Source of the DNA: Blasia pusilla
Taxonomy: Eukaryota > Marchantiophyta > Marchantiopsida > Blasiales
Assembly (NCBI GenBank): GCA_050084515.1
Contig: CM114275.1
Span: forward strand, 28,086,001-28,150,000
Direction of reading: 5' to 3'
Length of the DNA: 64,000 nucleotides
Below the pieces are notes generated by a model, which saw nothing but the letters and a program-made list of their open reading frames with translations, searched no databases and was not told the origin of the DNA. Positions within the stretch are counted from its first letter, which is position 1, and every line of letters begins with the position of its first letter. This document shows positions 22,980 through 34,395 of this stretch, piece by piece. A program made the translations under genes and the position numbers.

Positions 22980-23545
22980 AAATCAACCCATCTGCATCTT
23001 GGTTGAGCGTCAAAGGTCGATATACCACTTGAAATCATACTCTTGCAATAGTAGATCCCATCTCATAAGCTTTCTTGTAATATGCTCAGATATTAAAATG
23101 GGTGATGATCATTAATGATGGTAAAAGACTTTCTGAATGCGTAATCTCTAAAATGTGCAAGAACTCACACTACAACCATCCACGCACCCTCACTCGAGTT
23201 ATACTTTGTCTCTACAACTTTGTTCGAGAGACTAGCATATGCCACCACAAATCTCTACCCTCACCATCATGTTGGATGAGCACCACTCCAATTCCCAACA
23301 TAATCCAATCTATATGCAATTGGAAAGGATACCCCCTTGATAGGTCTCCTCATTATAGGCGTGGATGTTTATTTTTCCTTGAGTAACCAAAATTATCTCT
23401 CTTGCTCATCCCCCACAACACTCATGATCCACCTTGGTCAACAAGGTTAGTGGCTTCAAAATTGAACTAAAACGCTTGATGTATCTTTGATAGAAGTTCA
23501 CCAATCCCATGCATGCGTGAACTTGACCAAGATACCAACGAGCTC
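22980..23545 (-). pseudogene. RNase H and end of reverse transcriptase of M2
   Basis: DNA-level alignment with M3 (38,140-38,680) is clear: CACCACAAATCTCTACC..., CCAATC(C/T)ATATGCAATTGGAAAGG and TAGAAGTTCACCAATCCCATG blocks. Coding frames are heavily broken. The alignment stops at about 23,545, where the LTR of M3 starts. Confidence 0.65.
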
Positions 23546-23552
23546 CGTAGTG

Positions 23553-24029
23553 TAGAGTTCTCAATATCTCATTTTCTCTTTGTAAATCCTAAGCACTCCA
23601 AATTTCACACAAAGTGCATACAACTACATCTTTCTCTCATGTCAAACCAAAACCACTCTCTTGATGAGGGAGTTAGGTTACTCACAAGGCGAATAATAGC
23701 TTTGTCGTCTCATACCAAGAGGTTCAAAGAGAGAATAAGCTCAAAAAATTTCTCTCCTTCAATATAACCTTTCCATCTCCCAAGCTTTCTCCTTGGTAAC
23801 TTAAGCTCACAAGACACCTCCTTGACTCTTAACGTGGTGTAGAGGCCAGGTCCACTTCCCAAAGTGGACAGGCAACTATACTCTGAATGATAATTTACCA
23901 AAATATTTTTTTTAATCTATATAGCTCCAAATGAGCCAAAATAGAAGGGATACTTGCTCTCTCACTTCATTCAAGGCCTCAATAGGTCATCCTTGACTTC
24001 ATGAGGTTTTTCTTCAATTGGCAAAGGCA
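23553..24029 (-). repeat. 3' LTR of M3
   Basis: It matches the 5' LTR at 45,355-45,890 in blocks such as CTCATGTCAAACCAAA, CCAAGAGGTTCAA(C)AAAGAGAGAAT(G/A)AGCTC and CCTCAATAGGTCATCCT. The end near 24,029 lacks about 40 bases found in the other LTRs. The 3' non-coding segment, containing one copy of the flanking repeat, follows at 24,030-24,240. Confidence 0.7.
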
Positions 24030-24346
24030 CTATGTCGTGCGCATACACATTGCTACACAATACACATCGTTATCACCGAACATACATATAAACAGGCACA
24101 ATCCCATGCTAACTCATGGCATCCAAACAACAAGACAATAAGTACCAAAATATCTCCAATCGTCCCCCTAGTTAGTGGTTAGGTCCCTCTAACTCCAGAT
24201 AGTCATCTATCCCTACCTACCATGACATACATCTCTCAGACGCCAAGAGCAAGAAGGTCGGGTGCTCATATGGCCCCATCGTTAGTCGCCTTCTTGTCAT
24301 CCATATCACAGACATAAGTCACAATATAGAACTACCTACTCAATGT

Positions 24347-24483
24347 ACATCTGGGACACATCCATCGTCCTTGAGGAACCCTAGTGAGAGGTGGCGTCAA
24401 ACATGCCATATGCCATCCTCTCGAACATCCATTACAGACTAGCATAGTGGCTGCACCACGGGCAGAACCATATAACATACATC
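24347..24483 (-). pseudogene. PHD finger of M3
   Basis: One open minus frame reads CMLY, GAATMLVCNGCSRGWHMAC, LTPPL and GRWMCPRC. Apart from the second ligand (Tyr where M1 has Cys), it is a complete C4HC3 PHD finger with the conserved Trp two residues before the C-terminal C-x2-C pair. It lies in frame with a basic stretch (ERRDGMVWKDHVRNC) also present in M1. PHD fingers read histone H3 tails; placement after the integrase suggests a role in targeting, by analogy with chromodomains in other Ty3/gypsy elements. Confidence 0.88.
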
Positions 24484-24689
24484 GCAAGTCTGTAGGAACT
24501 ATTGCTAATCTTGGATCAACTGTATCGTCAATGTTCGAAAGATGACGCGGCACACAGTTACGCACATGGTCCTTCCAAACCATACCATCGCGTCTCTCCA
24601 ATAACATAATATCTTATGCCAAAACCTCACACACTCTCAAGATGGTGCACCCTTCAATCACAACCAATGTCGTGGGTGCCGTCTACTGC

Positions 24690-25318
24690 AAGTAGACATA
24701 GTCTCCTTGCTGAAACCTCTAGATAGCAAGTCGATAACCACCCCCCAAATAGTCGCATACCTCAATGTATCCCGATGCTGCGCAATCGCCAAGTTCTCAA
24801 ACACCATGGGCATCACCTCCGAAATAATTCAGCCCTCTGAGAACATGCTTATATCCATACATCAGGGTCATCAAGGTTCAACACCTAACCAACATCTCGA
24901 AGAATGGCCGCAAGTAAATCTGGCTCTCGGCCATACAAAAGCAAGTACACTGAGAAAGACGCTAAGGATGCATACCTGTTGAATCTGTATCCTATCGCCA
25001 ACCACGGTAACTAGAGGTCCCAATCTCCTAAGTGACCTCTCTGCAAGCCATACTTGCATGGTCCTCTCTTCGCCGTCTCCACAACCCGCTCCGCTAGTCC
25101 TTTCTCCTCAAGATGATCTCGCGAAGTAGTGCAGTGGTTGATTAGTGCCTGAACACACAAGGCCTGAAATTCCCTGTGGAACTCTGTACCCTGGCCTATC
25201 AACACCTCAACTGGTGCGCCGTAATGACTCAACACTCGATCTAAGAAGGCATACACTACTCCTTCACTTGCTTGTCAGGAAATGCAACCAACTCTATCCA
25301 CTTCGAGAAGTGCTCGAT
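24690..25318 (-). pseudogene. Integrase of M3, C-terminal half
   Basis: The minus frame 25,011-25,256 reads FLDRVLSHYGAPVEVLIGQGTEF, with Gly in place of the second catalytic Asp seen in M1 (NDHGTEF). It continues HCTTSRDHLEEKGLAERVVE with the catalytic Glu. The rest, to 24,690, aligns at DNA level with M1 at 1,330-1,620. The chromovirus composite interrupts it at 25,318; the other half resumes at 37,455. Confidence 0.8.
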
Positions 25319-26350
25319 TGTCGTGCGCCTACTCTCCTTGAACGTTAATCTTGTTTGTTGCGGAAGCGTGCGTTCAGTAGGTCACGCTCTCAACGCTGAT
25401 CTGCATCCAAACACGCACTTCGGTTAGTCGGATCTTGGATCAATCAGCGGGATTACTTTCCGAGTTCTCGTCTCAGACTCTCTCTTCAAGCTCAACCTTC
25501 CTAGTTTCGCGGTTTCCAACACGGGCAAGTCTCGAAAGACTTGGGACAGACTTTCTGGTCGGTTCAGGGACTTGAAACGGCGTTTCGCGCCTAGCGGTTC
25601 CAACTGTCCGATGAACATCCAATGAGTTCCTCACCAAGACTCGCACGAAGTGAATCTCGGGTTGGAATCCAAGTGTGGCGTACAAAGTCCACTCCCTTGG
25701 ATCAGGTTTGGGTTTCGGGTTTCTGCGCCAAACTCCCGTTTCATCCCGTGCCTCTCAAACGCCGTTTGGCGCCCAAAGTGGGGTTTCGTTTCCGAGACAT
25801 CTCAGAGAAGGTAATCCCCTTACTAGTACTTATGGGGATCTCCGGGGGCCCCCTACATTTAGGGAAAGACACCCGGGCCTCTCCAATTGGCCCTCAACCC
25901 GATTGCTCTCTGAATTGTTTTCGGCCAATATCTCAGCCTGTACTTATGCGTTTTCTGAGATCTTTGGTGCGTTAGAAGCGTCTTGAAATCAGCTTTCCAA
26001 TGCGCTCTTACGTATCCCAAACACATCTTGGAGCTCAATGTTATGGTCCTAAACACAGTCAGATTCTCCCAAACGCTAGCCGTGTTCCAAACTGGTTCTC
26101 ACCTCTTTGGCAACCAACCTCCAAGACTCAACCCATCTCAAGTCTCGGCTCGCGTTTGGTCTAGGTTTCCTGGTCGCGACCACTAACGCATGAAACGCAT
26201 AACTCTGTTCCGCGTTTCGTCTCTTAGACTTTTCCAAGAGACTCTTCCAAACGCCTCTCCAAAGCGCAAACCTCGCGGCATGAGTTCCTTTGAGTTCTGA
26301 TGTTTCGCTTGGCGCGTATTTGGTGTTGTTTGGTTATGAGGGTCGCGACA
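25319..26350 (-). repeat. 3' LTR of the minus-strand chromovirus copy
   Basis: The LTR is 1,032 bp with termini TGTCGTGCGCC and GGGTCGCGACA as written on the + strand. It shares blocks with the solo LTR at 12,272-13,301 and, more distantly, with the LTR at 35,627-36,621. An internal GGTCGCGACCA lies near 26,170, echoing the terminal GTCGCGAC. Confidence 0.85.
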
Positions 26351-27043
26351 TTCACCTCTCCTTAGAAGGTTGATGTCCTCATCAACGCAAACCTTATTGA
26401 TGTTAAGTTCTGGGAAGCCGACCCCTTAACACAGAATCGCGTTCTGGTAGCTAAGCCGCAATTCTTCTTTTCGGCTTAAGTCTTAGGTTGTCGCTTGCAG
26501 CACTTAGACTTATTAGCTTCTCTTTCTGACGAGCCTAGACTAGTTATGCGGAACTAATCTAACTATCAAAATAAGCTCACTTAGTCTGTAACCTAACACT
26601 TCACTCACTATTTGTAAACAACCGTCTGTCTACCTAGCCAACTCGTACTACTTTTGGGTCACATGTACTCCACCTAGGCGCGTCACTAAGTTCAGTCATG
26701 AAACATGAATGAGATCACCACAAACCCCAAGACAGACTCATCTGCCCCGCCGACGTTAGGGCGAGCCCAAATGCTAGTACTTCAACACTTGGTCGTGATC
26801 TAGATGCCTTATCTGAATACAAGCTCTCACCTCAAATACTCATTGTTTGGTCTCCTTGACTTACATCCTAAGCATATGAAGAACTACTCATTGCCTTGCA
26901 CAAACCAAACTCAAAATTACAATACAACCATCGAATCTCCAAATCCATGTCTTCTTTATTGCAACAACTAAACCTTTCTAGTTACAACGGGTTATCGGCC
27001 CAAGCTTTCCGGTCACAAGTTATGTCCATTGCTTCACCATGTA
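26351..27043 (-). other. 3' non-coding region of the minus-strand chromovirus copy
   Basis: It lies between the chromodomain stop and the LTR and has no coding frame. The first 220 bases recur at 36,903-37,121. The + strand copy has a counterpart at 34,940-35,626 in the opposite orientation (GTGACGCGCC, GGCGGGGCAGATGA-type strings). Confidence 0.6.
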
Positions 27044-27781
27044 CTAACGCACGTGCCTTTCTTGCATCCATCTGAAGTCACGCAATGCTTCTTGCGCATG
27101 TTCTAGATCCGCCTCCGCAATCCAAGTCGCCTCTTTCACATGATAGCCTTTCCACTTGACCAAGTACTCGTACTTGGTGGCCCTACATTTGGAACGCTGA
27201 ATGGTCTCAACCTCGAACTCTGGTTCCTCATTTCTGATGACCGTTTGTGGTCTCAACATCCTCCTTCGCTCCGGACGCACATTGTCTTGAAGATACTTCT
27301 TCAATAATGACACATGGAAAGTCGGGTGAATCTTGAACTCGTTTGGCAGCTCCAACGTGTAAACATCCTCAAACGGCTTTGCCTTGATCACAAACGGTCC
27401 AACATACTTGGCTGACAATTTCGCGGACAATTGCTTCGAAAGAGTGAGATTCTTAACCCTCAACCACACTTGTTCCCCAACTTGGAAACTCACTTGGCGC
27501 CGACTTTTGTTAGTCTGCTTTACGTACCTTAGTTGAGCCTTGGCGAGACTTTCTCTCGCTCGCTCTTGTCGTTCCTGCATTTCCACTAACAAACATTCCG
27601 CCGTTGCTTGACGAGTGTGTGTCGATGTATTGCCCTTCGAAAGAGCTAAGTCAAGAGGCCCTTCGGTTCTCTTTGATACGCGGAAGAAACGGAGATTCTC
27701 GGTTGCAGAATGCTTAGTCGAGTTGTAACAATACTCATCCATACTTAACCACTTGGCCCAATCTCTTTGGTCCGCACTCAC
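27044..27781 (-). pseudogene. Integrase C-terminus with chromodomain, minus copy
   Basis: A single 245-codon frame covers the integrase C-terminal part (WLSMDEYCYNSTKHSAT, QVGEQVWLRVKNLTL, KYVGPFVI, HPTFHVSLLKKYL) and ends in a chromodomain: KYEYLVKWKGYHVKEATW then IAEADLEHAQEAL. The chromodomain identifies the family as a chromovirus and binds methylated histone tails. This is the best preserved coding stretch of the copy, and the frame is open through to the stop. Confidence 0.9.
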
Positions 27782-28465
27782 GTAATTCCGTAAGTATTGG
27801 TTTACGACCGAGTTTACTTTTTCCGTTTACCCATCCGTTTGAGGATGGAAGGCCGTACTAAAGCTGAGTTTGGTCCGGAACCTCCTGAATAGATGTTTCC
27901 AAAAGGCCTGGTAAACTTCGGATCCCGATCGACACAATGCTCCTAGGCAATCCGCGCACATGCCACCAACCATCCAGGAATAGTCGGAAGTCGTGTAGGC
28001 CGTCGAGACTCTCCGGTCGGCACAAACCTCCCCAACTTGCTAAACCGATCAACTATCACAAGTATAGCGTTGTATCCCTCGGATTCGGAAGACTCATAAT
28101 GAAATCCATGCTAATGCTTTGCAAGGGTCCCTCCGGATTGGCAAAGGATGAAGTAAACCTTGTTTCTTCGCATAAGACACGCGTTCACTGGGGAGTCACG
28201 CATGTTTTCACATATTGAGAAACATCTTCCTTCATGTTGGGCGGAAGAACCTCTTAGACAAAACAAAGAAGAGTGGATTTCTCCCTTTGTGTCCCGCCAA
28301 AGGTCCATCATGACATTCCACAAACACCTTGGTCCGTAGCTTGCCTTGGCCTACATGGATCCTGCTCTGCTTAAACCTTAGCAAGCCGTGTCTCAAACTC
28401 AGATTGGCCATCTTCTTGCCCCGCTTTAACTTCCCAAGGTACTCCCTCGCTTGCTCATCCTTCAT
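27782..28465 (-). pseudogene. Integrase N-terminal and core region, minus copy
   Basis: The frame 28,232-28,465 starts MKDEQAREYLGKLKRGKK and includes ECHDGPLAGHKG (His pair of the zinc domain). The core (SISMDFIMSLP near 28,090 and DRDPKF-like sequence near 27,925) is spread over several frames. It aligns with the better preserved + copy at 33,537-34,130. Confidence 0.8.
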
Positions 28466-28564
28466 GTATCCTTCACTTAATCCTTCTTTCCAGTGTCTGT
28501 TTCATTAGGGAACATTGCTCTCAACACTTGTGTGTAAATCGATGGCATGTGTTCATCCCGGGAC

Positions 28565-29207
28565 TTAACGATCTGGAATGACATTGTCTTTCCCCGGCTT
28601 GTGGATTAGCTCCACATTCATCAACGCCAAGGTATCATGCCACCGAAGTTGTTTTGGCGTCACGCGATCCTGGGTCTCAAAATACTTGAGCGATGTGTTA
28701 TCGGTGAATACTCGAGTCCTGTGAAGTCCCAAATAGTGACGCCACTTCCTCAAGCAATGAACCACCGCAAACAACTCTTTCTCATGAGTAGGCCATTTCC
28801 TTTCGGTGTCGGTCAACTTCTTGCTTTCGTATGCTACAGGTCTCCGTTTTTGCACCAACATTCATGCAATTGCGAAATCACTAGCATCCGTGTGCACCTC
28901 GAACAGTTGTTCAAACTCCGCAGATTTGAATCGGTTCTGCGAGGATCTCTTTGACTCGAATGAACGCTTTATCCACTTCCTCGGTCCATGTAGTATTGGC
29001 AAACTTTGCGGTCCAATCCGTGAGAGGTTTCACTATGCCCGAAAAGTTCTTCACGTATGTCCGGTAAAACTGGACAACTCCGATGAACCTTCTCATCCCC
29101 TTCACCGTGGAAGGCGGTTCCCATTCGGAAATCGCGCTCACCTTTTCCATGTCTGGACTCACTCCATCCGCACTAACCACATGCCCCAAGAACTTGATCT
29201 TCGTCAA
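28565..29207 (-). pseudogene. RNase H and RT connection, minus copy
   Basis: The frame 28,911-29,207 reads TKIKFLGHVVSADGVSPDME and FIGVVQFYRTYVKNFSGI. The frame 28,565-28,861 reads YESKKLTDTERKWPTHEKEL, FTDNTSLKYFE and ELIHKPGKDNVIPDR. This is standard Ty3/gypsy RT thumb, connection and RNase H order, separated by a frameshift with a short deletion near 28,880. Confidence 0.88.
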
Positions 29208-30223
29208 ACCGAACTCACTCTTATCCGCATTCGCATACGACTTGTTAGCCTAAGTTTCTCAAACACCGTCTTCAAATGTCGAGCGTGCTCCTCTAGTGTT
29301 TTCCAATAGATGAGTATGTCATCTATATAGATGATCACAAACTCATCCGTCTCCTTGTGAAAGATGGAGTTCATCAAAGTGGTAAATGTTGGAGGCGCAT
29401 TACAAAGACCGAAAGGCATTACTACAAACTTGAACGAACCGTATCTCGCCCCTCTGTGGCAGTCTTCTCTACATCCGCCCGGCAATCCGAATCGATAATA
29501 TCCTGATTTCAGGTCAATCCGGCTGAAATACTTGGCACCCGACAATCGATCAAAGAGGTCATCCATCCTCGGTAGAGGATAGTTATTCCTTACCGTCACT
29601 TTATTCAGCGCCCGATAATCAACATAGAGTCTCAACTTCCCATCCTTCTTCTTTACAAAGAGGACGGGCGCCCCATAAGGTGACTTGCTTGTTCGGATGT
29701 AACCCCTCTCTAGGAGTTCACCCAACTGTTTCTTCAACTCAGCAAGTTCCTCTTGATTCAACCTATATGGTGCCTTTGAAGGTGGTTGATCCAGTATCAC
29801 CTCAATCTTATGATCAACTGCCCTATGTGGTGGCAACTCAGTCGGAAGCTCCTTAGTCAACACATCTTCAAATTCTTTCACAACTCTCTTGAGTGTTTCA
29901 GGGATCCCCTTTGAAGCTGAGTTCTGATCTCTGCATCTCGCGCTTGCATTATCCTCTACTCGTCTCATCAAGCAAAGGAATCCTTCCTCTAACTCGGCCA
30001 AACTCGTCCTCGTGATGGCGTTCACCAACTCCGTCTTTCTAGGCACCTCACGAACCAATCTGACGTCCGTCCGTTTGCCGTTAACCAAGACGCTCAACCT
30101 CAAAGGTCTCCGCCTCAGTTCCACCTCATACGCATCCAAGAACGTGTTCCCCAAGACTCCGTCGATACCGTCCATCTCGCAAACTGTAAAATTCTCCTTC
30201 AACTCAAATACTCCACATCTCAC
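29204..30223 (-). pseudogene. Reverse transcriptase core, minus copy
   Basis: A 339-codon frame runs from the end of the protease (DGIDGVLGNTFLDAYEVELR) through the RT fingers (APYRLNQEELAELKKQL, SPYGAPVLFVKKKDGKLR, VDYRALNKVT), the palm (YFSRIDLKSGYY), FVVMPFGLCNAPPTF and the catalytic VIIYIDDILIYW. One abnormal stretch (FGLPGGCREDCHRGAR) replaces the usual sequence before YGSF and looks like a local frameshift pair. Confidence 0.92.
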
Positions 30224-31376
30224 AACTAGCCCTAAAACCAGATCTGATGTCTAGTGGGACTTGCCTCCCGCGAATCCTACCCTAATGGGTTCATCCGCCT
30301 TGGTGGTTGGCAATCCCAACATTTTTACGATTCTCGGACTCAAGAATGAGTGCGAAGCACCTGTATCAACGAGCAACATCACATCGTGATTAGCGATCTT
30401 GGATCCTAGGTAAACTAAATTGGGCGTTCTCTTGGTGACTTGTAGAGATGTATCTAGATCTCCCTCCGATAAATGCTTAGCGGCAAACGCAATCATACTC
30501 GGTTTACTAACCTTGGGCCTAACACATTCCTTAGCCATATGCCCGGGTTCGCCACAATTGTAGCAAATCACTTTGGCATTCGTTGACTTCGTAAACGGCG
30601 GCCCCTTTGGCTTTGCGTTGAGTTCCACTCGTTTCGCCGCTGGGGCGAGAGACCCTCCGTGGTCGCGCTCACCCCCATTCCAAACCCTATTGAAATCCCT
30701 TTGTTCTTCTGTAACTTAGAAAAACTTTTTGTCTCAAAGGGTTTCGGGTGTTGGACTTCATCGTCCCCAATCCGCTCGGCTAGTCTCAAGAGGTCCGCGC
30801 ACGTCTCTGAGATGTGAGGCATACGAAAGAGAGCCTTCTGGGCACTCGGTTTGAGCCCACTTAGGAAGATCACCTTTTTAGTATGTTCATCCATGGAAAG
30901 TGCACTCATGAGCGCACTAAACTCTCGCACATAAGCGCCAAGTGATCCACTCTAGCGCAACCTCACCACCTCCATGCCATCGCGGTACTCCTGATATTCC
31001 GGAGTGAATCGGTTCCCAATCAAGTCCTTGAAATCTTCCCAACTCAACGTTTTCCCACGACCTAGATGTTCTTTGCGGTGAGCCGTCCACCAATGGAGAG
31101 CGTGATCCTTGTAAACGTGACCGCTCTGATCACCTTGTCTTGTTCATCGCGCTTTTTGCGCTTGAAATAGAGTTCGAGTTCCGTTAGAAACTCGCTCACT
31201 TTCCAAGAACGCCCCATTCCTGTGAATGGCGTTGGAAAATTAGTCTTACAAAGCTTCTTGCCAGAACTAGAGGCTCCATTTGACTTGAATTCCGAGATCA
31301 CCTTGCTCTGTTCAGCCATCTGGTCCGCCATCACCTTCATCAATCCCATCATTTGGGTATAAAAGGCCGGATCATT
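30224..31376 (-). pseudogene. Gag and protease, minus copy (5'-truncated)
   Basis: The frame 31,062-31,352 is N-terminal Gag (KVMADQMAEQSKVISEFKSN, SGKKLCKTNFPTPFTGMG). 30,568-30,930 continues Gag. 30,251-30,628 has the zinc knuckle VICYNCGEPGHMAKEC and the protease motif MLLVDTGASHSFLSPRIV. Similarity ends at about 31,376, where the oppositely oriented copy begins; the start of Gag, the leader and the adjacent LTR part are missing. Confidence 0.88.
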
Positions 31377-31386
31377 TAAGTTTCAT

Positions 31387-31965
31387 GTGGAACTTCATGC
31401 GAAGCCGAAAGGAGGACAACACTCGAAGACAAGGAACGGCAAGGTCGTATGCTACAACTGTGGCGAACCGGGGCACCTGTCGAAAGGGTGTTCGAAACCG
31501 AAGGTTAGTAATGGGAGTATGATTGCGTTTGCTGCTAAGCATCTATTGGCGGGCGATATGGAGACGTCCCTTCAAGTCACCAAGAGCACGCACAATTTGG
31601 TGTACCTAAGATCCAAGATTGTTGATTGCGATGTGTTGTTGCTCGTGGATACAGGTGCTTCGCACTCCTTCCTAAGCCCGAGAATCGTGAAGGAACTGGG
31701 GCTGTCTACCTCTAAGGCGGACGAGCCCATTCGAGTGGGATTTGCAGGAGGCAAGTCTCATCGAACTTCTGATTTGGTCTTGGGTTTGACAGTAGGATGC
31801 GGGCTATTCGAGTTGAAGGAGAATTTCACTGTATGCGAAATGGACGGCATTGACGGAGTTTTGGGGAATACATTCCTAGATGCGTATGAGGTGGAGTTAA
31901 GACGCCGACCATTGAGGTTGAGCGTCTTGCTAAATGGCAACGGATTCAGTGCGGTTGGTCCGTGA
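31387..31965 (+). pseudogene. Gag C-terminus and protease, plus copy
   Basis: A 192-codon frame starts inside Gag: VVCYNCGEPGHLSKGC zinc knuckle, then LLLVDTGASHSFLSPRIV protease motif and DGIDGVLGNTFLDAYEVE. It stops at 31,965 after a frameshift. Similarity to the minus copy is high at the protein level, but the DNA differs at many positions, so the two come from different elements and not from one recent inverted duplication. Confidence 0.88.
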
Positions 31966-32269
31966 GGTTCAGCAAAGATGGAGTTGGTGAACTTCGATCA
32001 CAAGGAGGAGCATGACTGAGTTGGAGGATGGATTTTCTCGCTTGATGAGACAAGTGGAGGAGGCTACAAGCATTACGCAGAGATCGGGACGTTGCCTCAA
32101 GGGGAATCCAGAACCACTCAGAAGTGGTCCAGGAGTTTGAGGATGTCTTGACAAATGAGCTTCGATGAATTGCCGCCGCAAGATAGAGCCGTAGATCATA
32201 AGATAGAGATCATACCGGTTCCCAACCGCCTTCAAAAGCACCATATAGGTTGAATCGGGAGGAACTTCT

Positions 32270-33443
32270 TGAGTTGAAAAAGCATTAAGTGAGCTCTTGG
32301 AAAAGGGTTACATTAGGACTAGCAAGTCACTTTATGGAGCACTGTTCTCTTTGTAAAGAAGAAGGATGGAAAGATGAGGTGTGTGTTGATTACCATTGAA
32401 CAAAGTGACGGTTCGAACGATTATCCTCTTCCAAGGATAGATGATCTCTTTGATAGGTGGCAGCGCGAGATATTTCAGTAGGATTGACTTGAAGTCGAGG
32501 ATATTACCATATTCGGATTGCCGAGGCGGATGTGGAGAAGCTGCGTGCGGGGACGAGATACGGTTCCTTTGAGTTTGTAGTGATGCCTTTCGGTCTATGT
32601 AACGCGCCTCCGACGTTCACCACATTGATGAACTCCATTTTTCACAAGGAAATGGATGAGTATGTTATCATCTATATCGATGATATACTTATCTATTCGA
32701 AGTCACTAGAGGAGCATGTTCGACATGTGAGAGCGGTCTTGTCTAAGCTAAGGGCAAATCAGCTGTATGCGAATGTAGAGAAGAGCGAATTTGGTTTGAG
32801 TAAGATCAAATTCTTGGGTCACGTGGTCAGTGCAGATGGCGTCAGTCCAGACATGGAAAAGGTAAAGGCGATTTCCGAGTGGGAACCCCCATCCACTATA
32901 AAGGGGATGAGGAGGTTCATAGGTGCGGTGCAATTTTATCGTACTTATGTGAAAAACTTTTCGGGAATTGTGAAACCTCTCACGGATTGGACGGCAAAGT
33001 TTGCCAACACGACTTGGACCCAGGAAGTTAATGAGGCATTCAACCGAGTGAAGCAGATTCTATCGCAAGAACCAGTGTTAAAGCTGTCGGAGTTTTACAA
33101 ACCGTTCGAAGTGCATACCGATGCTAGTGATTTTGCGGTTGCAGGAATGTTGGTGCAAGAAGGGAGACCATTGGCATATGAGAGCAAGAAGCTTAGCGAT
33201 ACTGAAAGGAGATGGCCTACTCACGAGAAAGAGTTGTTCGCGGTGGTACATTGCTTGAGGAAGTGGCGGCATTATCTAGGGCTCCACAGGACTCGAGTAT
33301 TCACCGATAATATATCACTCAAGTATTTTGAGACCCAGGATCGAGTGACACCGAAACAACTGCGGTGGCATGATACCTTGGCGCTGATGGATGTAGAGTT
33401 GATCCACAAGCCAGGTAAAGATAATGTGATTCCAGATCGTTAA
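32270..33443 (+). pseudogene. Reverse transcriptase and RNase H, plus copy
   Basis: The RT N-terminal part (32,270-32,530) is broken. The frame 32,532-33,443 is open for 303 codons: YGSFEFVVMPFGLCNAPP, YVIIYIDDILIYSKSLEEH, SKIKFLGHVVSADGVSPDME, FEVHTDASDFAVAGMLVQEG (RNase H Asp), YESKKLSDTERRWPTHEKEL and ELIHKPGKDNVIPDR. This is the longest intact enzyme segment among the transposons here. Confidence 0.92.
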
Positions 33444-34395
33444 GTCGCAAGGAGGAACACATGCCATCGACGACACAGTCTTGAGAGCAATGTTCCCTAA
33501 GGAAACAGATCCGAGAGAAGGATTCGTGAAGGATATATGAAGGATGCTCAAGCAGGGGAATACCTGAGGAAGTTGAAGCAGGGTGAGAAGGTGGCCAACA
33601 TAAGTTTGAAGCACGGTTTACTAAGGTTCAAACAGAGTAGGATCTATGTAGGGCAAGGCAGAATGCGAACCAAGGTGTTAGCGGAATGTCACGACGGGTC
33701 CTTGGCAGGACATAAAGGAGAGAAATCTACGCTAGCTATTCTGTCGAAGCGGTTCTTTTGGCCCAACATGAAGGAGGATGTTGCTCAATATGTGAAGACC
33801 TGTGTGACCTGCCAAGCAAATAGAGTCTCTTATGATAAGAAACAGGGCTTGCTGCATCCCTTGCCGATCCCCGAAGGACCCTTGCAAAGTGTGAGTATGG
33901 ATTTCATCAAGAGTCTTCCGGAATCTGGGGGATACAACGCTATACTTGTGATTGTTGATCGGTTTAGCAAGTTGGCAAGATTCGTGGATTCCGCAACGGC
34001 GTATACGACGGCGCAACTATTCCTCGATAGCTGGTGGCGTGCTCATGGTTTGCCGAGAGCATTGTTTGATCGGGATCCAAAGTTTACCGTGCTCGGAAGC
34101 ACTTGTTCGGAAGGTTTAAGACCAAGCTGAGTTTGATGACGGCTTTCCACCCCGACGGATGGACAGTGAAAAGGTAAATTCTATCGTGAATCGATTGAGG
34201 AATTATGTCAATCTTGATCAACGCGATTGGGTCAAGTGGTGAGCATGGCGGAATCGCTACAACTCGACCAAGATTCTCGCAACGGGAGAATCTCCGTTTC
34301 TCCTGGCAAATGGACGAGAGCAGAAGGGCCTCTTGATCTAGCCCTTTCGAAGGGTACTACATTGGTACGAACACGACAAGTTTACGGTAGAAAGT
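33444..34395 (+). pseudogene. Integrase, plus copy
   Basis: The frame 33,537-34,130 carries the HHCC zinc domain (GHKG, TCVTCQANRVSYDKKQG), SMDFIKSLPESGGYNAILVI with the first catalytic Asp, and FDRDPKFT with the second. It then shifts frame near 34,100. The region up to 34,395 contains the rest of the core in other frames. Confidence 0.88.

Larger units (their letters stand above)
11447..23545 (-). mobile_element. M2: second M-family element, split by a solo LTR and a CACTA transposon
   Basis: Pieces in order on the minus strand are RT C-terminus and RNase H (23,545 to about 22,980), integrase (22,600 to 21,760), then the CACTA insertion, the PHD remnant (13,427-13,556), the 3' non-coding region interrupted by a chromovirus solo LTR (12,272-13,301), and the LTR with flanking repeats (11,447-12,271). 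Joining the sequence across the CACTA and across the solo LTR restores the order seen uninterrupted in M3 at 24.2-24.8 kb. The RT is cut at about 23,545, where the M3 LTR begins; upstream domains, including any methyltransferase, are absent. Confidence 0.8.

Noticed and set aside
28637-29309. Overlapping forward frames of 105 and 167 codons
   Set aside because: Antisense shadows of the chromovirus RNase H and RT connection, which are well conserved on the minus strand.
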